NCBI GenBank assembly: GCA_025267735.1
Contig: CM046311.1
Coordinates: 32,216,895 to 32,280,894 of the forward strand
Direction: 5' to 3'
Length of the DNA stretch: 64,000 bases
From: Mactra quadrangularis
Lineage: Eukaryota > Mollusca > Bivalvia > Venerida > Mactridae
This document shows, piece after piece, positions 1 to 9,880 of the stretch. The notes beneath the pieces were generated by a model, which was not told where the DNA came from, did no database searches, and worked only from the letters and a program-made list of their open reading frames with translations. How positions within the stretch are numbered: position 1 is the first letter of the stretch; each line of letters begins with the position of its first letter. The translations under genes were made by a program, and so were the position numbers.

Positions 1-480
1 GATCATGGAGCTGACATTATGGGGACAAGGGGTCAAGGAGCTGACATAATGGGGACAAGGGATCATGGAGCTGACATTATGGGTACAAGAGATCATGGAG
101 CTGACATTATGGGGACAAGGGGTCAAGGAGCTGACATTATGGGGACAAGGAATCATGGAGCTGACATTATGGGGACAAGGGGTCAAGGAGCTGAAATTAT
201 GGGGACAAGGGATCATGGAGCTGACATTTTAAGGACAAGGGGTCAAGAAGCTGACATTATGGGGACAAGGGGCCAAGGAACTGACATAGTGGTGACAAAG
301 GGTACAGGAACTGACATAGTGGGGATAAAGGTTCAGGGAACTGACAATATTGGGACAAAGGGTCAAGAAATTGACATTATTGTGACAAAGGGCCAAGAAT
401 CTGAAATAATGGTGACAAAGGGTCAAGGAGCTGACATAATAAGGAGAAGGGGTCAATGAGGGGACAAATTTTGGGACAAT
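1..480. repeat. 30-bp minisatellite, cut by the window edge
   Basis: Fifteen units of exactly 30 bp with no indels through position 450, then a decayed unit. The unit is about GGTCAAGGAGCTGACATTATGGGGACAAGG. Substitutions become denser towards the right end, as usual at an array edge. Since 30 is a multiple of three, both strands stay open (a 10-residue peptide repeat such as GTRGQGADIM). No splice sites or unique flanking coding sequence support translation. Confidence 0.93.
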
Positions 481-1989
481 GGGCCAAACCCAAATTCTGG
501 GCTTTGATACAAATTAAATTACACCATTGCACCATAAATTAGTTAACCCATTTATATTTCTATTGATTTAGATGAACAAGATAAACTTCCAATAAGCCCA
601 ATATCGAACAGGCCATTACATGTGAACATAACATTGATATAAATGCACTACAGCACAGAGGAAGGTTATAATTCATGACAAACTATAAATAATTAGCTCT
701 ACTGTAAAATCTGAGTGACATTATCATATTCATAAAATATTTTGTCATAACAGACTAATTAACCCTAGGCTGGTCTATAAATATCATGCACACACATTAA
801 AGTAATAGATATTAAATTTTATAGACTGACATAAGGTTGGAACTTATACAAACAGAAGAGACCACACTCCAAAATAAGGCAATATAAAGCCAAAGTCCAA
901 CATTTTCATTCTGAGGAAAGAGGATTAGTCTTTCATGGGAAAAAAAACATTGTTGTACAAATTAGGTATTGTGCATAAATCAAAACATTTCACATGCAGC
1001 ATTATAGTGACAGCATTTTCTTAAATTCTGTAACAGTTTACAGTTCATTATTTTACAAAGAATTTCAAATCATTAAATTTTTAATTTTTGTTTATATGAA
1101 CTCTAAGATTGGGCTATTTACTGACCTTGGGTCAAATCTTTTTGGTCTAACTATAGCTCTTTTAGGATAACACAATACATTGTTCCCATAGAATATTGTT
1201 TAAATTTGTCTCAAGTTATCCTAAACAACCATTAATTTTTCTATTGTCTCAACTAAACAATATAGGTACATGAGTATTTAAAAAAAAAATAAAGCAACCC
1301 ATAAAAACAATATAACTAACCAATGTGACATACAGAAAAACAACTGAATCACAATATGTAAGTTATGACTACTTAAACATTTCATATACATGTAAGTAAC
1401 AGATGGTCTTCCTGACCTCATCATACAAGGCTTTACAAACTTTTTATTGCATATATACCAGGGACAGTACTAGTGTATATTGTTTTCTAGAGAGGGGTAC
1501 AGACTAAAATATATCCAGAATAGATCCAAAAAATATCACTTCCAATCTGTAGGGCCTACCAATTCACAATTTTTGAATATTTTTTTAAAAATCTAAAGGA
1601 GGGTCAGCCCTTAGGATCCTAAATGAATCTTACATAGTAATAGTAAGGCAATAAACTGCTCTGTTATATGCCTTATATAATATCAATAATTAAATGTATA
1701 TTTTGAGTCCAAAATCTGAAGTTTTTTTCATGTGCTTAGTAAACTCTAAAGAAGGGATCCTAACCCCACACACACTGCATTAACTGACTCCACTGTTGTT
1801 TATTAGTTAGCCTTAAGGTACATTGTAATAATACAACTATTATTATGATATGTATATCCATAGATAAATATGTGACAGTCATATTGTATTAAGATATTAT
1901 CAGCATTAAATACTTAGTCTATTATACTCTATATTAAGTATCACAACGATAAATTGTCATGGTTTTATAGTCAATATAATTAAATGTCT
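481..1989. other. No recognisable feature
   Basis: AT-rich unique-looking sequence to the left of the gene's possible poly(A) signal. No exon, SINE or tandem array is convincing. A minus-strand acceptor-like site near 1550 followed by 19 open codons was seen but not supported. Confidence 0.5.
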
Positions 1990-1995
1990 TTTATT
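1990..1995 (-). terminator. AATAAA poly(A) signal for the minus-strand gene
   Basis: Minus-strand AATAAA (plus-strand tttatt) about 95 bases downstream of the proposed stop codon. The position suits a short 3' UTR. In DNA this AT-rich the hexamer is common by chance. Confidence 0.35.
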
Positions 1996-2090
1996 GTAAA
2001 AGTACTGTAGAAGACAATTTTGCATTGTTATGTATAACAATATTATACTTAAGCAGAGAGAATCTTGTCCTTGAGACAAGATGGCACAAG

Positions 2091-2177
2091 TCATAAAATA
2101 TAGCATATATAATAAAGATTATAAAGTTGGGTAATTAAACGAAATTTGGAACTCAAAAATACTGTTTTCTTCACATA
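2091..2177 (-). CDS. Possible last exon of the minus-strand gene
   Basis: The acceptor is strong (GTTGTACTTTTTCAG). In phase 0, as left by exon 6, the frame runs 28 codons from YVKKTVFLSSK to a TGA at 2093-2091. An AATAAA signal follows about 95 bases later. The end of the peptide (LITQLYNLYYICYIL) is rich in Tyr, Leu and Ile and looks like translated AT-rich DNA. The true exon could therefore stop at an internal donor such as ACA|GTATTT, with further exons beyond the left edge. Confidence 0.4.
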   Translation of the reverse strand, partial: YVKKTVFLSSKFRLITQLYNLYYICYIL

Positions 2178-2941
2178 CTGAAAAAGTACAACAACAATTT
2201 TGACACATTATAGCAGAAATTACGAACAACAAAATTAATCCTATTCTACTCTGAACACATTCAAATGATACATGGATGTTAGTCCTACAAGTACGATTTC
2301 CAGGTGATATCTATAAACAAGGCTGAGGGGGAGGGGCCATAATAGTAAAAACTAAACTAAATTGCAAAATGAGAAATTTAAACTTAAACTAGACTACATG
2401 CACAATATCTGCTCTAATGAGTCTACATAAACTACAAGTCACTTAATCTGAACTATATCAAAAAACAACAACTGAATTAAAGAAACATTAATACTACTTA
2501 GCTTCTGAGCTGAAGTGCCTGATAGGCTCATCTCAATTTATAGACATCAAAAAGTCAAAATGTCGCAAATATGTCTTTCACTCAGTTCAATGGCTATAAC
2601 ATAAATTTCTGAGATCAATTGATCGGTTGGTCTAATTAGCTGAACCTATACTACTCAAAAACATTCTGACAGAGTTTTTGAAGATGACATAAAAACTGTT
2701 TGACACATTAAGCAGATATAACAGATCAAAGACTGCCAGCATAGTACTAAACCATCTAAGACACCATATATATTCATACATATTGTCACTCTAATTCTAT
2801 AGAAGGTATGTCAATTTTTGTGGCAATAATGAGTGTTTGATGCCGTTGTGTTCATTTTTTTAATGATCTACTAGACTGTAAGAGTTGTATTGCTGAAGAA
2901 CAATTATGTGTAGACAAGAAATTGATTTCAGGAAGGCTTAC
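2178..2941. other. Intron 6, nothing recognised
   Basis: AT-rich intron between the micro-exon and the proposed last exon. No repeat family was recognised in it. Confidence 0.4.
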
Positions 2942-2970
2942 GTCACTGCCTGAATCTCCAAACGTTTTTT
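2942..2970 (-). CDS. Exon 6 (29-bp micro-exon) of the minus-strand gene
   Basis: A very short exon between CATAGTTTTCAG and GAC|GTAAGC. It enters in phase 1 (C+AA = Gln) and reads KTFGDSGSD, leaving in phase 0. The call rests on the match of both splice sites with the phase left by exon 5. A 29-bp exon could arise by chance, so confidence is lower than for its neighbours. Confidence 0.55.
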
Positions 2971-3239
2971 CTGAAAACTATGAAAATGCTCATAATTCAT
3001 TTCAGAATTACAACTACAATATAAAATGTCTTTGATAGAGTGAGACCATGTTGTCTGTCTTTTTAACATTTGCTAACAAGTGCATCTGCTAGACAAACAT
3101 TATGCAAATCATAGGTATCCACATATAAGGCATTTCTTTGACTTGTGTATAAAAATGTTTTCAAAATCAAATAAACTCCATTATACATGCTAGGAATTTG
3201 AATGCAAAACATGGTGAGCAAATAAAAAAAGCTACATAC

Positions 3240-3308
3240 GAAAAAATTTCTTGAAGACATGTCTTCTTTTAGGTGGAAATAATGCTGAGTCATAGCTCCT
3301 AGATAAAT
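3240..3308 (-). CDS. Exon 5 of the minus-strand gene
   Basis: A 69-bp exon with an excellent acceptor (TTTTTTTTAATTTATTTTCAG) and donor TTC|GTATGT. In the phase inherited from exon 4 (G+AT = Asp) it reads LSRSYDSALFPPKRRHVFKKFF, and it leaves in phase 1. A second frame (phase 0, IYLGAMTQHY...) is also open, but only the phase-1 frame joins exons 4 and 6. The segment is basic and looks disordered, so it is probably a linker or tail rather than part of a fold. Confidence 0.7.
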
Positions 3309-3572
3309 CTGAAAATAAATTAAAAAAAAGCAAACTAAAAATGTACTAATAACTAGAACATGCAACAAGAAAGACTACTCTGTTTTAAACTTATGAAATA
3401 TTTTTGATAGAGTTACTTCCCTTTGTAAGAAAATTAAAGTATTTTGCATATGAATTGTAGTGTTGTTTCTTTCTAACCATTGATTCAAGTATAATTAGAA
3501 TCTAACCTGTTCCTATGACTACATTACATAGTTTCTTTGCAAGAAAATTGATGACTGACTTCCCCAGACTAT

Positions 3573-3753
3573 TGTTGTTTTTTGTTGGGTTTAAGGCCAT
3601 AGTAACTCATTTTATAGGTCATATCACAGAGGTCAGTAAACTTACAATTCCTGGAAAAGCTTAACCCCTGGATTTAGCTGTAAACCAATTAATAGAAACA
3701 TACTTCCATCGGTGACTGACAACTAGCCCTCATGATTTAGAATGATTTAGAAT
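3573..3753 (-). repeat. SINE-A, 3' half
   Basis: 5'-truncated copy of the SINE-A family (see 47965-48274 for a full copy). It holds the tail segment TTGGGTTTAAG...TAGGTCATATCAC and the GTGACTGACAACT segment, then stops before the tRNA-like head. It lies in intron 4. Confidence 0.8.
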
Positions 3754-4840
3754 TCAATAAATAATTACACAGTCCTGTATTATTTTGCTCTTCTGATAGT
3801 GCTCCCAGTAATTGTTAAATGTTTTCATTAGAGAGGTTAAAAAATGATGTGGGGAAAAATCAAAATTAAATTATTTTTTACAAAAGGGGGGTAATTCTGT
3901 ATAAAATAATGCTTAATTTACTCCATTCTATGTTAAGTTATCTCCCTCTGATCTATAAAAATACATTCATGCAAACAAATACAGATTTCTACAAATAGAC
4001 TAACAATTGAAAAAGCCACTAGTAATGGAATGTAAGTGAGGAATATTTTTACAAAAAAATAAGCCAGCTGTCTCTTCACAGTCCAAAACCAACAAACTTA
4101 AATAGCAAATTGGCAGTGGGACTTTAGAAGTGGATCAGCAAACTTCAAAGTTCTTTGAAAAATATAAATAAATAGCTTTCTATGATGAACAATAAGAGCA
4201 GTATAATATCAAAACCCAGTAACATAAGTCCAGCCCATCATCCCCTTGAAAGACCTGTTAAGTTTTAATCTAAATTATTGATTATAGGAGTAAAGCAAAG
4301 ACATGACCACAAAACACCATTCATTGACTATTGCAAGTCATCCAAAAAAGGACCAAAGTTGTTCGATTCAAGTACAGTCTAACTAAATCTGATTCCACCT
4401 GTCTAAATGCTACAAATTTCAACTTTTTGCTCATGATTATAATGTTTTCATAAGAACAACTTCAGTTTTACATTGCATTCTAACCACACTAATAGCCTGA
4501 TTTAGAATATTGGTAAAAACTCCTCAAGTGGAGGATATAAAAATTCAAAAAACAAAACAATTAATGTACAATCAATTATAGCAGATTAATATTTGAACCT
4601 TAAGTTTTAAGAATTTATTTATTGTCTGTTCCCCAGTATAAAACAATGAACAAATAAACTATACATTTATATCAATTATAAATCTCTAGATATACATATC
4701 AAATCTTTAAATCAATTAGATTTGCATCTATCACAATTGATTTATTTACCATTTGAAGATAAACAACCTAAGTTTGACATTAGATAGATATATAAACAAT
4801 GAATACTGTTATGCTTTAAGGCCAATCTGATATATTCTAG
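3754..4840. other. Intron 4, nothing recognised
   Basis: AT-rich sequence without convincing exons or repeats. One mollusc-type agttatctccctc motif lies near 3937, left of the SINE-A fragment. Confidence 0.4.
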
Positions 4841-4919
4841 GTTTGGCACAGACTGACTTGTATTGGAAACTTTTTACTGATGATCTGCAAAATGGAATCA
4901 AGCACCTGAATAAACTGCT

Positions 4920-5133
4920 TAATGATACTGATGATGATGTTAATGATGATGCTGATAATGATGACGATTATGATGATGGTGATGACGACCACGACAATGA
5001 TAATGATGATGACGACGATGATAATGATGATGATGTTAATGATGATGATGATGATGATGGCGATGACGATGATAATAATAATGATGATGATTATGATGAT
5101 GATGATGATGATAATAATAATATCTTTATTTAA
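4920..5133. repeat. GAT/ATC trinucleotide microsatellite
   Basis: About 210 bp of imperfect (GAT)n with GAC, AAT and GTT variants. Long open frames on both strands (Asp/Asn-rich on plus, Ile-rich on minus) are by-products of the trinucleotide period. Confidence 0.93.
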
Positions 5134-5175
5134 CAAGGCATACCAGTTAGGCAAGCCCAATCTTGCATAAGAGCC
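5124..5175 (-). mobile_element. LINE-like 3' end fragment
   Basis: Read on the minus strand, this is a short unique stretch (TTGGGCTTGCCTAACTGGT...) leading into TTAAATAAAGATATTATTATT and then the GAT/ATC array. Ending in AATAAAG plus trinucleotide repeats is typical of non-LTR retrotransposon tails in marine invertebrates. The element body is absent, so the family cannot be named. Confidence 0.5.
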
Positions 5176-5755
5176 TCCGCAATATTATGAATGTGGCAAT
5201 AGTCTAAGTACCATGTATCTACAAATTTTGGCATATTTAAAAGACTCTCTCCTTTATGTACTAAGAAAACAATGCCCCTACTAAAAGCCAAATCCAAAAA
5301 AGAATATGGAACAGACAGAAACTTCTTATAAGATCAGGCGTTTTTATTTTAAGGGACTATTTTTTTTGTCTGTCTAAATAGTCCAAAAATGCACAATTTC
5401 ATAGCAACTGTGTGCATTAAAGTACTATTAATCCCACACTCATGATTTTCAAAAGGCATGTTTTATGATTAAACAGAACAAAATAACTGCATGTTTTGTG
5501 CAATTTTTCTACTTTCCCATAAGATAAAGGGATACTTCAGCAGTAACATGCTGGCGTGCTGAGTCTATCATCTCTTTATTTGGCAATAAAGGGATAAAAA
5601 TGACACAAGTCAAAATTTTACACATTCAATCACTGATATCATTCTATCATTGACATGATTTAATCATTGAAATTATTTGAGCTTTGAAAGTTGAGAAAAA
5701 ATAGACTATAACGGTATTTTAATCATAAGACTAAACACTATAGTAGACTAAATTC

Positions 5756-6151
5756 TAGGGCTGTCACGATATATCGGTATACCGGTATATTGCAATACGC
5801 AGCAGCGGCAATACATACCGTGGTACGATTTTAACGTACCGGTACTTGGCGATTTTTCTTCGCGGAATAAAAGTAGCGAAATGTCAGTTTTTTCCATTGT
5901 TCATCCAATTTAATCTTAAGTTACAAAAATTTAACCGGTTTGGGCACTTCACTGTCCTAAATGACCGTAAGTATTTAAAGAAGCTAGATTATATCAGTAG
6001 CTGCACATAAAATTTGCATTGTTTCTGTTAAATACAGCAGAGGCACAACAAATCTAAAAGCCCACAATATATATCGTGGTACGTATCGTGAAACGGTGCC
6101 AGCGTATTGCAGTACATCGCGATACGCTTATGGCGTATTGTGACAGCCCTA
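5756..6151. mobile_element. hAT-type MITE (family 1), complete, 396 bp
   Basis: The termini are perfect 12-bp inverted repeats, TAGGGCTGTCAC and GTGACAGCCCTA. A perfect 8-bp target duplication, CTAAATTC, lies at 5748-5755 and 6152-6159. The ends are rich in short palindromes (ATACCGGTAT, GCAATACG). There is no transposase ORF, so it is non-autonomous. An 8-bp duplication with TAGGG... ends is the hAT superfamily signature. It sits 57 bp from exon 4, on the donor side. Confidence 0.93.
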
Positions 6152-6207
6152 CTAAATTCACTGAATCTATAACAAAACATTACTACTAAACACAAACAAT
6201 AAGTTAC

Positions 6208-6267
6208 CTGGTAAGCTCTCATTGTATGTAACTTCTAAATGATTCTTATAGATCTTCTCTGTTGATA
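6208..6267 (-). CDS. Exon 4 of the minus-strand gene
   Basis: A 60-bp exon with acceptor TTTTATATTTCCAG and donor CCAG|GTAACT. Only the phase-1 frame is open (STEKIYKNHLEVTYNESLP, 19 codons). The other two frames contain stops. Phase 1 matches the end of exon 3 directly (T+TA = Leu), so no extra exon is required in the 25.6-kb intron 3, although a phase-1/phase-1 exon could be missed. A complete hAT-type MITE ends 57 bp downstream of the donor. Confidence 0.72.
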
Positions 6268-6318
6268 CTGGAAATATAAAATAATATATTAGCATTAACT
6301 TTGTTGATATACATGTAC

Positions 6319-6480
6319 CAATCTCTGTAAAACTGATATCCTATAGATCGCTGTCGTATAGGATCTCTAAGGGTTGCTATGAGAGTTATGTTTAGATGAC
6401 CTTCGTGTGGACCAATCAATGTTTAGCTTTCATCTAGACCAAACACAATTAATAGCATTTTGATTTCAAAATTTTATTTG
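6319..6480 (+). mobile_element. Truncated MULE-like MITE
   Basis: It starts with CAATCTCTGTAAA and follows the 33862-34255 element for about 160 bp, including the hairpin TATCCTATAGATCGCTGTCGTATAGGATCTCT. The 3' half and AGATTG end are missing. It starts about 50 bp upstream of the exon-4 acceptor. Confidence 0.75.
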
Positions 6481-6599
6481 AGAGGGCCTGTCTAAAAACC
6501 CCTTCTAATTTTTCTTAACAACAATTTAGTACAGCAAATTTTGGGGCAAAATTGCTAAATCAAGATTTCAAGATTATAATCTAAGTTTGGTCATGGTTC

Positions 6600-6745
6600 T
6601 GTTGGACTAATTGGGTTAAATCTCTGGATTTAGTTGTTAATCAGCTACTAGGCTCATATTTCAAATAGTGACTGATAAAATGTCCTACATTATTTAAAAT
6701 CAGTGGTAAGAGGGAAAATCCTCACAGAAATATTGTTCAACCATG
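6600..6745 (-). repeat. SINE-A, diverged internal fragment
   Basis: Matches the GGGTTAAATCTCTGGATTTAGTTGTTAA...GTGACTGATAA segment of SINE-A. Both ends are lost, and it is older than the copy that follows. Confidence 0.65.
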
Positions 6746-6993
6746 GTTTAAATACAAATAATCACAATTCATTATAACCTCTGCAGAGTGGCCCTCTACA
6801 GAACAAATTCTCTGCACAGCAATACCATTTGATACTTCCCTTAGATGTAATCTTAATTGAGTTTAACCTATGCAGTCAGCACCAACCTCTGAACAGAAAC
6901 ACACTTTAGGCCCTCCCAGTGGGTATTGTTCAAGAGAGATTGTACAATATCAAAGATTGACATTGGCATGTATGACTTTAACTTTGCCTTCAA

Positions 6994-7305
6994 TTTGTTT
7001 TTAGTTGGGTTTAGCACCAAAGCAGCACATTGTATAGATCATATAACGGTGGTCAGTCAATCTACTCACTGTTCCTGGAAAGGCTAAATCTCTCGATTTA
7101 GCTGATAAACCAACTACAAGGCACATACTTTTTTGTCAGTGACTGACAACTGGCCTACATGATTAAAAATTATTGGTAGGAGGGAGAGTGGCCATAGAAA
7201 TAATTTCATACCCAAGCTCCACAAAAGGATGCCCCACCAAGGAATAAACCCATGATCCCTTGATCAGTAAACTTGCGTTCAACCAACTGAGCTAGCCAGG
7301 CGGCT
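6994..7305 (-). repeat. SINE-A, near full length with target duplication
   Basis: It runs from the TTAGTTGGGTTTAGC tail to the tRNA-like head (GAGCTAGCCAGGCGGC on plus). It is flanked by TTTGCCTTCA at 6983-6992 and 7306-7315, which fits a 10-bp target-site duplication from LINE-driven insertion. Confidence 0.85.
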
Positions 7306-7509
7306 TTTGCCTTCATTAAAGCCATATAAGTCAACAAAGTGATAATGATATAATTACACTAACAATGTACAAGGTCATAGTAATAATGACTGTGTTATAT
7401 TTGTATGATTTATAATCTTATTTCTGACAGAGAGATCATTTATATAACAATATACAGTAATAAAATTATATAAATAGAGTTCATGTGCAGTCTTTACAAT
7501 GGAAAGATC

Positions 7510-7905
7510 TACGGGCCCCAGTTACACATGGGGATCGGTGATAATTTGGTAGTTCCTTTATTCCAGTTAAGAACGGAACTGATGAAATTGGAAAAAGATG
7601 AATTTCACCAGTGAAAACTAACCGATTGGAATCTTTAAAATGTTAAAAATTCTCAATCGTTAAAATTTCAAACGAATTACCAATTGACAATGACCGATAT
7701 CACCTATATGCCTCTGATAAGCCACCAATGTACAAATACGAAATATCAATGAAAAAAGAAGGTTAGTTTTCACCTATGAAATTCATCTTTTCCCAATAGC
7801 TTGTGATAAGTGATAAATCGGCCGCTAATCGGAGACGTCGGTGTTAAATCAATGCTAGTCTGAACTGATTAAGGTCCGATTTAAGTCCAACCGTATGTGT
7901 AACCA
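7510..7905. mobile_element. Fold-back MITE, about 396 bp
   Basis: The ends are inverted repeats (CCCCAGTTACACATGGGG left, reverse complement of CCGTATGTGTAACCAGGG right). A second inner pair is strong: AAAGATGAATTTCACCAGTGAAAACTAACC near 7592-7622 against GGTTAGTTTTCACCTATGAAATTCATCTTT near 7762-7794. No ORF is present. The superfamily is not assigned because the target duplication is unclear. Confidence 0.7.
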
Positions 7906-8079
7906 GGGTGTAACCAAACTTAAAATACCAAGTTACTTCCCCCCTGAAATATATACGTTATGTTTGCCCTTGCTCCCCCCCCCCTGGAAAATGGACAAAT
8001 TCAAGAAATGAATGTGTAGTTGTAACATTGTAATAAGTGAAATATTGATCATATTTATTACAAATTTTAGTACATATCA

Positions 8080-8152
8080 TGGACTTAGCGCAAAACAGTC
8101 TTAACTCATTCTTTTTTAGTATTGAGTTACGACTGTTTTGTGTTAAGCCCAC
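8080..8152. mobile_element. Palindromic mini-MITE P2 (73 bp)
   Basis: A near-perfect hairpin with arms of about 30 bp: GGACTTAGCGCAAAACAGTC and GACTGTTTTGTGTTAAGCC, plus inner arms TAACTCA/TGAGTTA. The loop is T-rich. Related copies lie at 22722-22795 and 34457-34528. Confidence 0.75.
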
Positions 8153-8309
8153 AATATTATAAATAAATATTACATATAAATATATTATATATATACAAAA
8201 ATATGTTACATATAGATTTATAGTGACATTTTTATAGATAAAACATATGTTAGCCTGTCATACACTCACATATATATGTACTGATATATATATACCGGTA
8301 AATTGATAG

Positions 8310-8382
8310 GTAAGCGCATAATTAGTCTAACTACATGTATATAAAGAATAATATAGATTAGTTTTGTGCTAACCCAATGATA
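8310..8382. mobile_element. Palindromic mini-MITE P3 copy
   Basis: Contains AGTCTAACTACATGTATATAAAG and TAGATTAGTTTTGTGCTAACCC, the two arms of the P3 family (others at 22797-22853, 26512-26584 and 58312-58705). It follows about 150 bp of TA-rich simple sequence. Confidence 0.6.
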
Positions 8383-8472
8383 TATAGGAGATCATGTTAC
8401 CTTGGTGAAAAAACCATACATGTACATACATTATATTGATATATCAATACTCAATACATTACATAAATCAAT

Positions 8473-8760
8473 AACCTGGGTCGGTAGGGCAGTTAGTAGC
8501 ACACTGGGATTTCAAATCTAGAGTCTTGATAGGGGTATGGGTTCAAATCCCACCCAGGGAGGTTATATCTTCTATGAAACTTTGACATGTCAGTTTTCCT
8601 CCATTAATTAGGTATATGAAGAAGTTTCTGGGCTTGTGGAAGGGTAGGTGAGAAATAGTTATAGACAATGGTCCAGGAAAGCTAGATTAGGGGAGCTGGA
8701 TGCTGTAAAATAACCAAAATGTGTTGACACAGCGTTAAACCCAGTATAAACAAATAAAAT
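8473..8760 (+). repeat. SINE-B, full length
   Basis: Second tRNA-derived SINE family. The tRNA-like head has a box A region (GGTCGGTAGGGCAGTTAGTAGCAC) and box B (GGTTCAAATCC). The body is GTGGAAGGGTAGGTGAG...ATAGACAATGGTCCAGGAAAGCTAG, and the tail is GCGTTAAACCCAGTATAAACAAATAAA. The last segment, GCGTTAAACCCA, is shared with SINE-A. Confidence 0.88.
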
Positions 8761-9017
8761 TAACATTAATCAATTCATAAGCCCAGGATTTCAAATCTAG
8801 AGTCACAAAATGGTTGCTGGTCAAAGCATTATAGTGTTTGATAGTATTCTTATATCTATCTTTATCTACTATAAGAGAACAAAATTACTCAAACACAGTC
8901 CCAAAAGTAATCATGTTAGATTTAATTTGGAAATAATTATGTTAAATATGGAAATGTCTCTTTTATTGTCAAATATTATGTTGTCTATATATTTGCAGTG
9001 ACTAAATGTCATTTGAA

Positions 9018-9490
9018 AATACTGTAAAGTCAAAATATTAGGATCATCAAAAATTTTCAAAAAGGTCTGAATAGTGAAATGGGCTTACATGTAATAAATT
9101 ATATAAACCTTTATCCTTTCAAATTAGGCATTTTGGACTCAAAAATTATCAAAAACTGCTCAATTTTGCAATAACCAAGGAGGTATTCACAGTGAAACTA
9201 CACTGTGTTTTGTTCATAAAATAAGCAAAATATTATATACAATTTAAAATCCATTAAATGAAACCCAAATACTTTTTGGTATACAGTATATATACCCAGC
9301 ACATAATTATGATGAACAACATTTTTTAAAATGAGCCAGAATACAATGACCTTGTGACCAGGTCATTTTGTACATCTGACAAATTTTAAATGACAATTTA
9401 CATGATAATTATAAAATAAACAATCTTATAATAGCAGAAATATTTTGTTATAAATTTGTAAAATTTTGGTTGCCATGGTAACAAAATGAT
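9018..9490 (+). mobile_element. Repeat family R1 carrying an X-box motif
   Basis: It begins ACTGTAAAGTCAAAATATTAGGATCATCAAAA and contains GGCATTTTGGACTC...CAATTTTGCAATAA, which aligns with 21708-22090. It ends at GTTGCCATGGTAAC (9469-9482), a match to the RFX X-box consensus. No ORF is present. Other partial copies lie near 19672 and 24287. Confidence 0.6.
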
Positions 9491-9689
9491 ATTGTATTCA
9501 TAATCATTCATAGATATCTACAAATCTTAAAATAATAACAACCCTACATACATTTAAACATGGACATATTATCAAATTTCCATAAGGCTAACCTTGTGAA
9601 AATTGACATAACCTACCCTGACTGAAATCAAAGTAGATTGTTAAAGCCTGGTTAACATAAGAAATGTTTTTCTGGAGGGGTGGGGGTGG

Positions 9690-9880
9690 GCTTGGGTTAA
9701 TCGCAGTAGCGACACATTGTATGGGGCATATCACACATACAACACATAATTAAGATTTGATTGTAGGATGAAGAATGGTCATAGAAATTACTTCATGACC
9801 CAGATCCATGAAAGTATGCCTAGCCCAGGAGTTGAACCTATGACCTCAACCAGTAGACTTGTAACTTAGCAACTGAGAAA
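9690..9880 (-). repeat. SINE-A with internal deletion
   Basis: Tail (GGGTTAATCGCAGTAGCGACACATTGTAT) and head (GTTGAACCTATGACC...CAACTGAG) are present. The middle block with GGATTTAGCTGTTAACC is deleted. Confidence 0.75.

Noticed and set aside
2040..2100. Small hairpin CTTGTCCTTGAGACAAG as a regulatory RNA
   Set aside because: The stem is only seven base pairs in the proposed 3' UTR. That is too short to support without conservation.
4837..5170. Asp-rich and Ile-rich ORFs
   Set aside because: Translation of a GAT/ATC microsatellite in different frames. The few unique codons belong to a LINE-like tail fragment.
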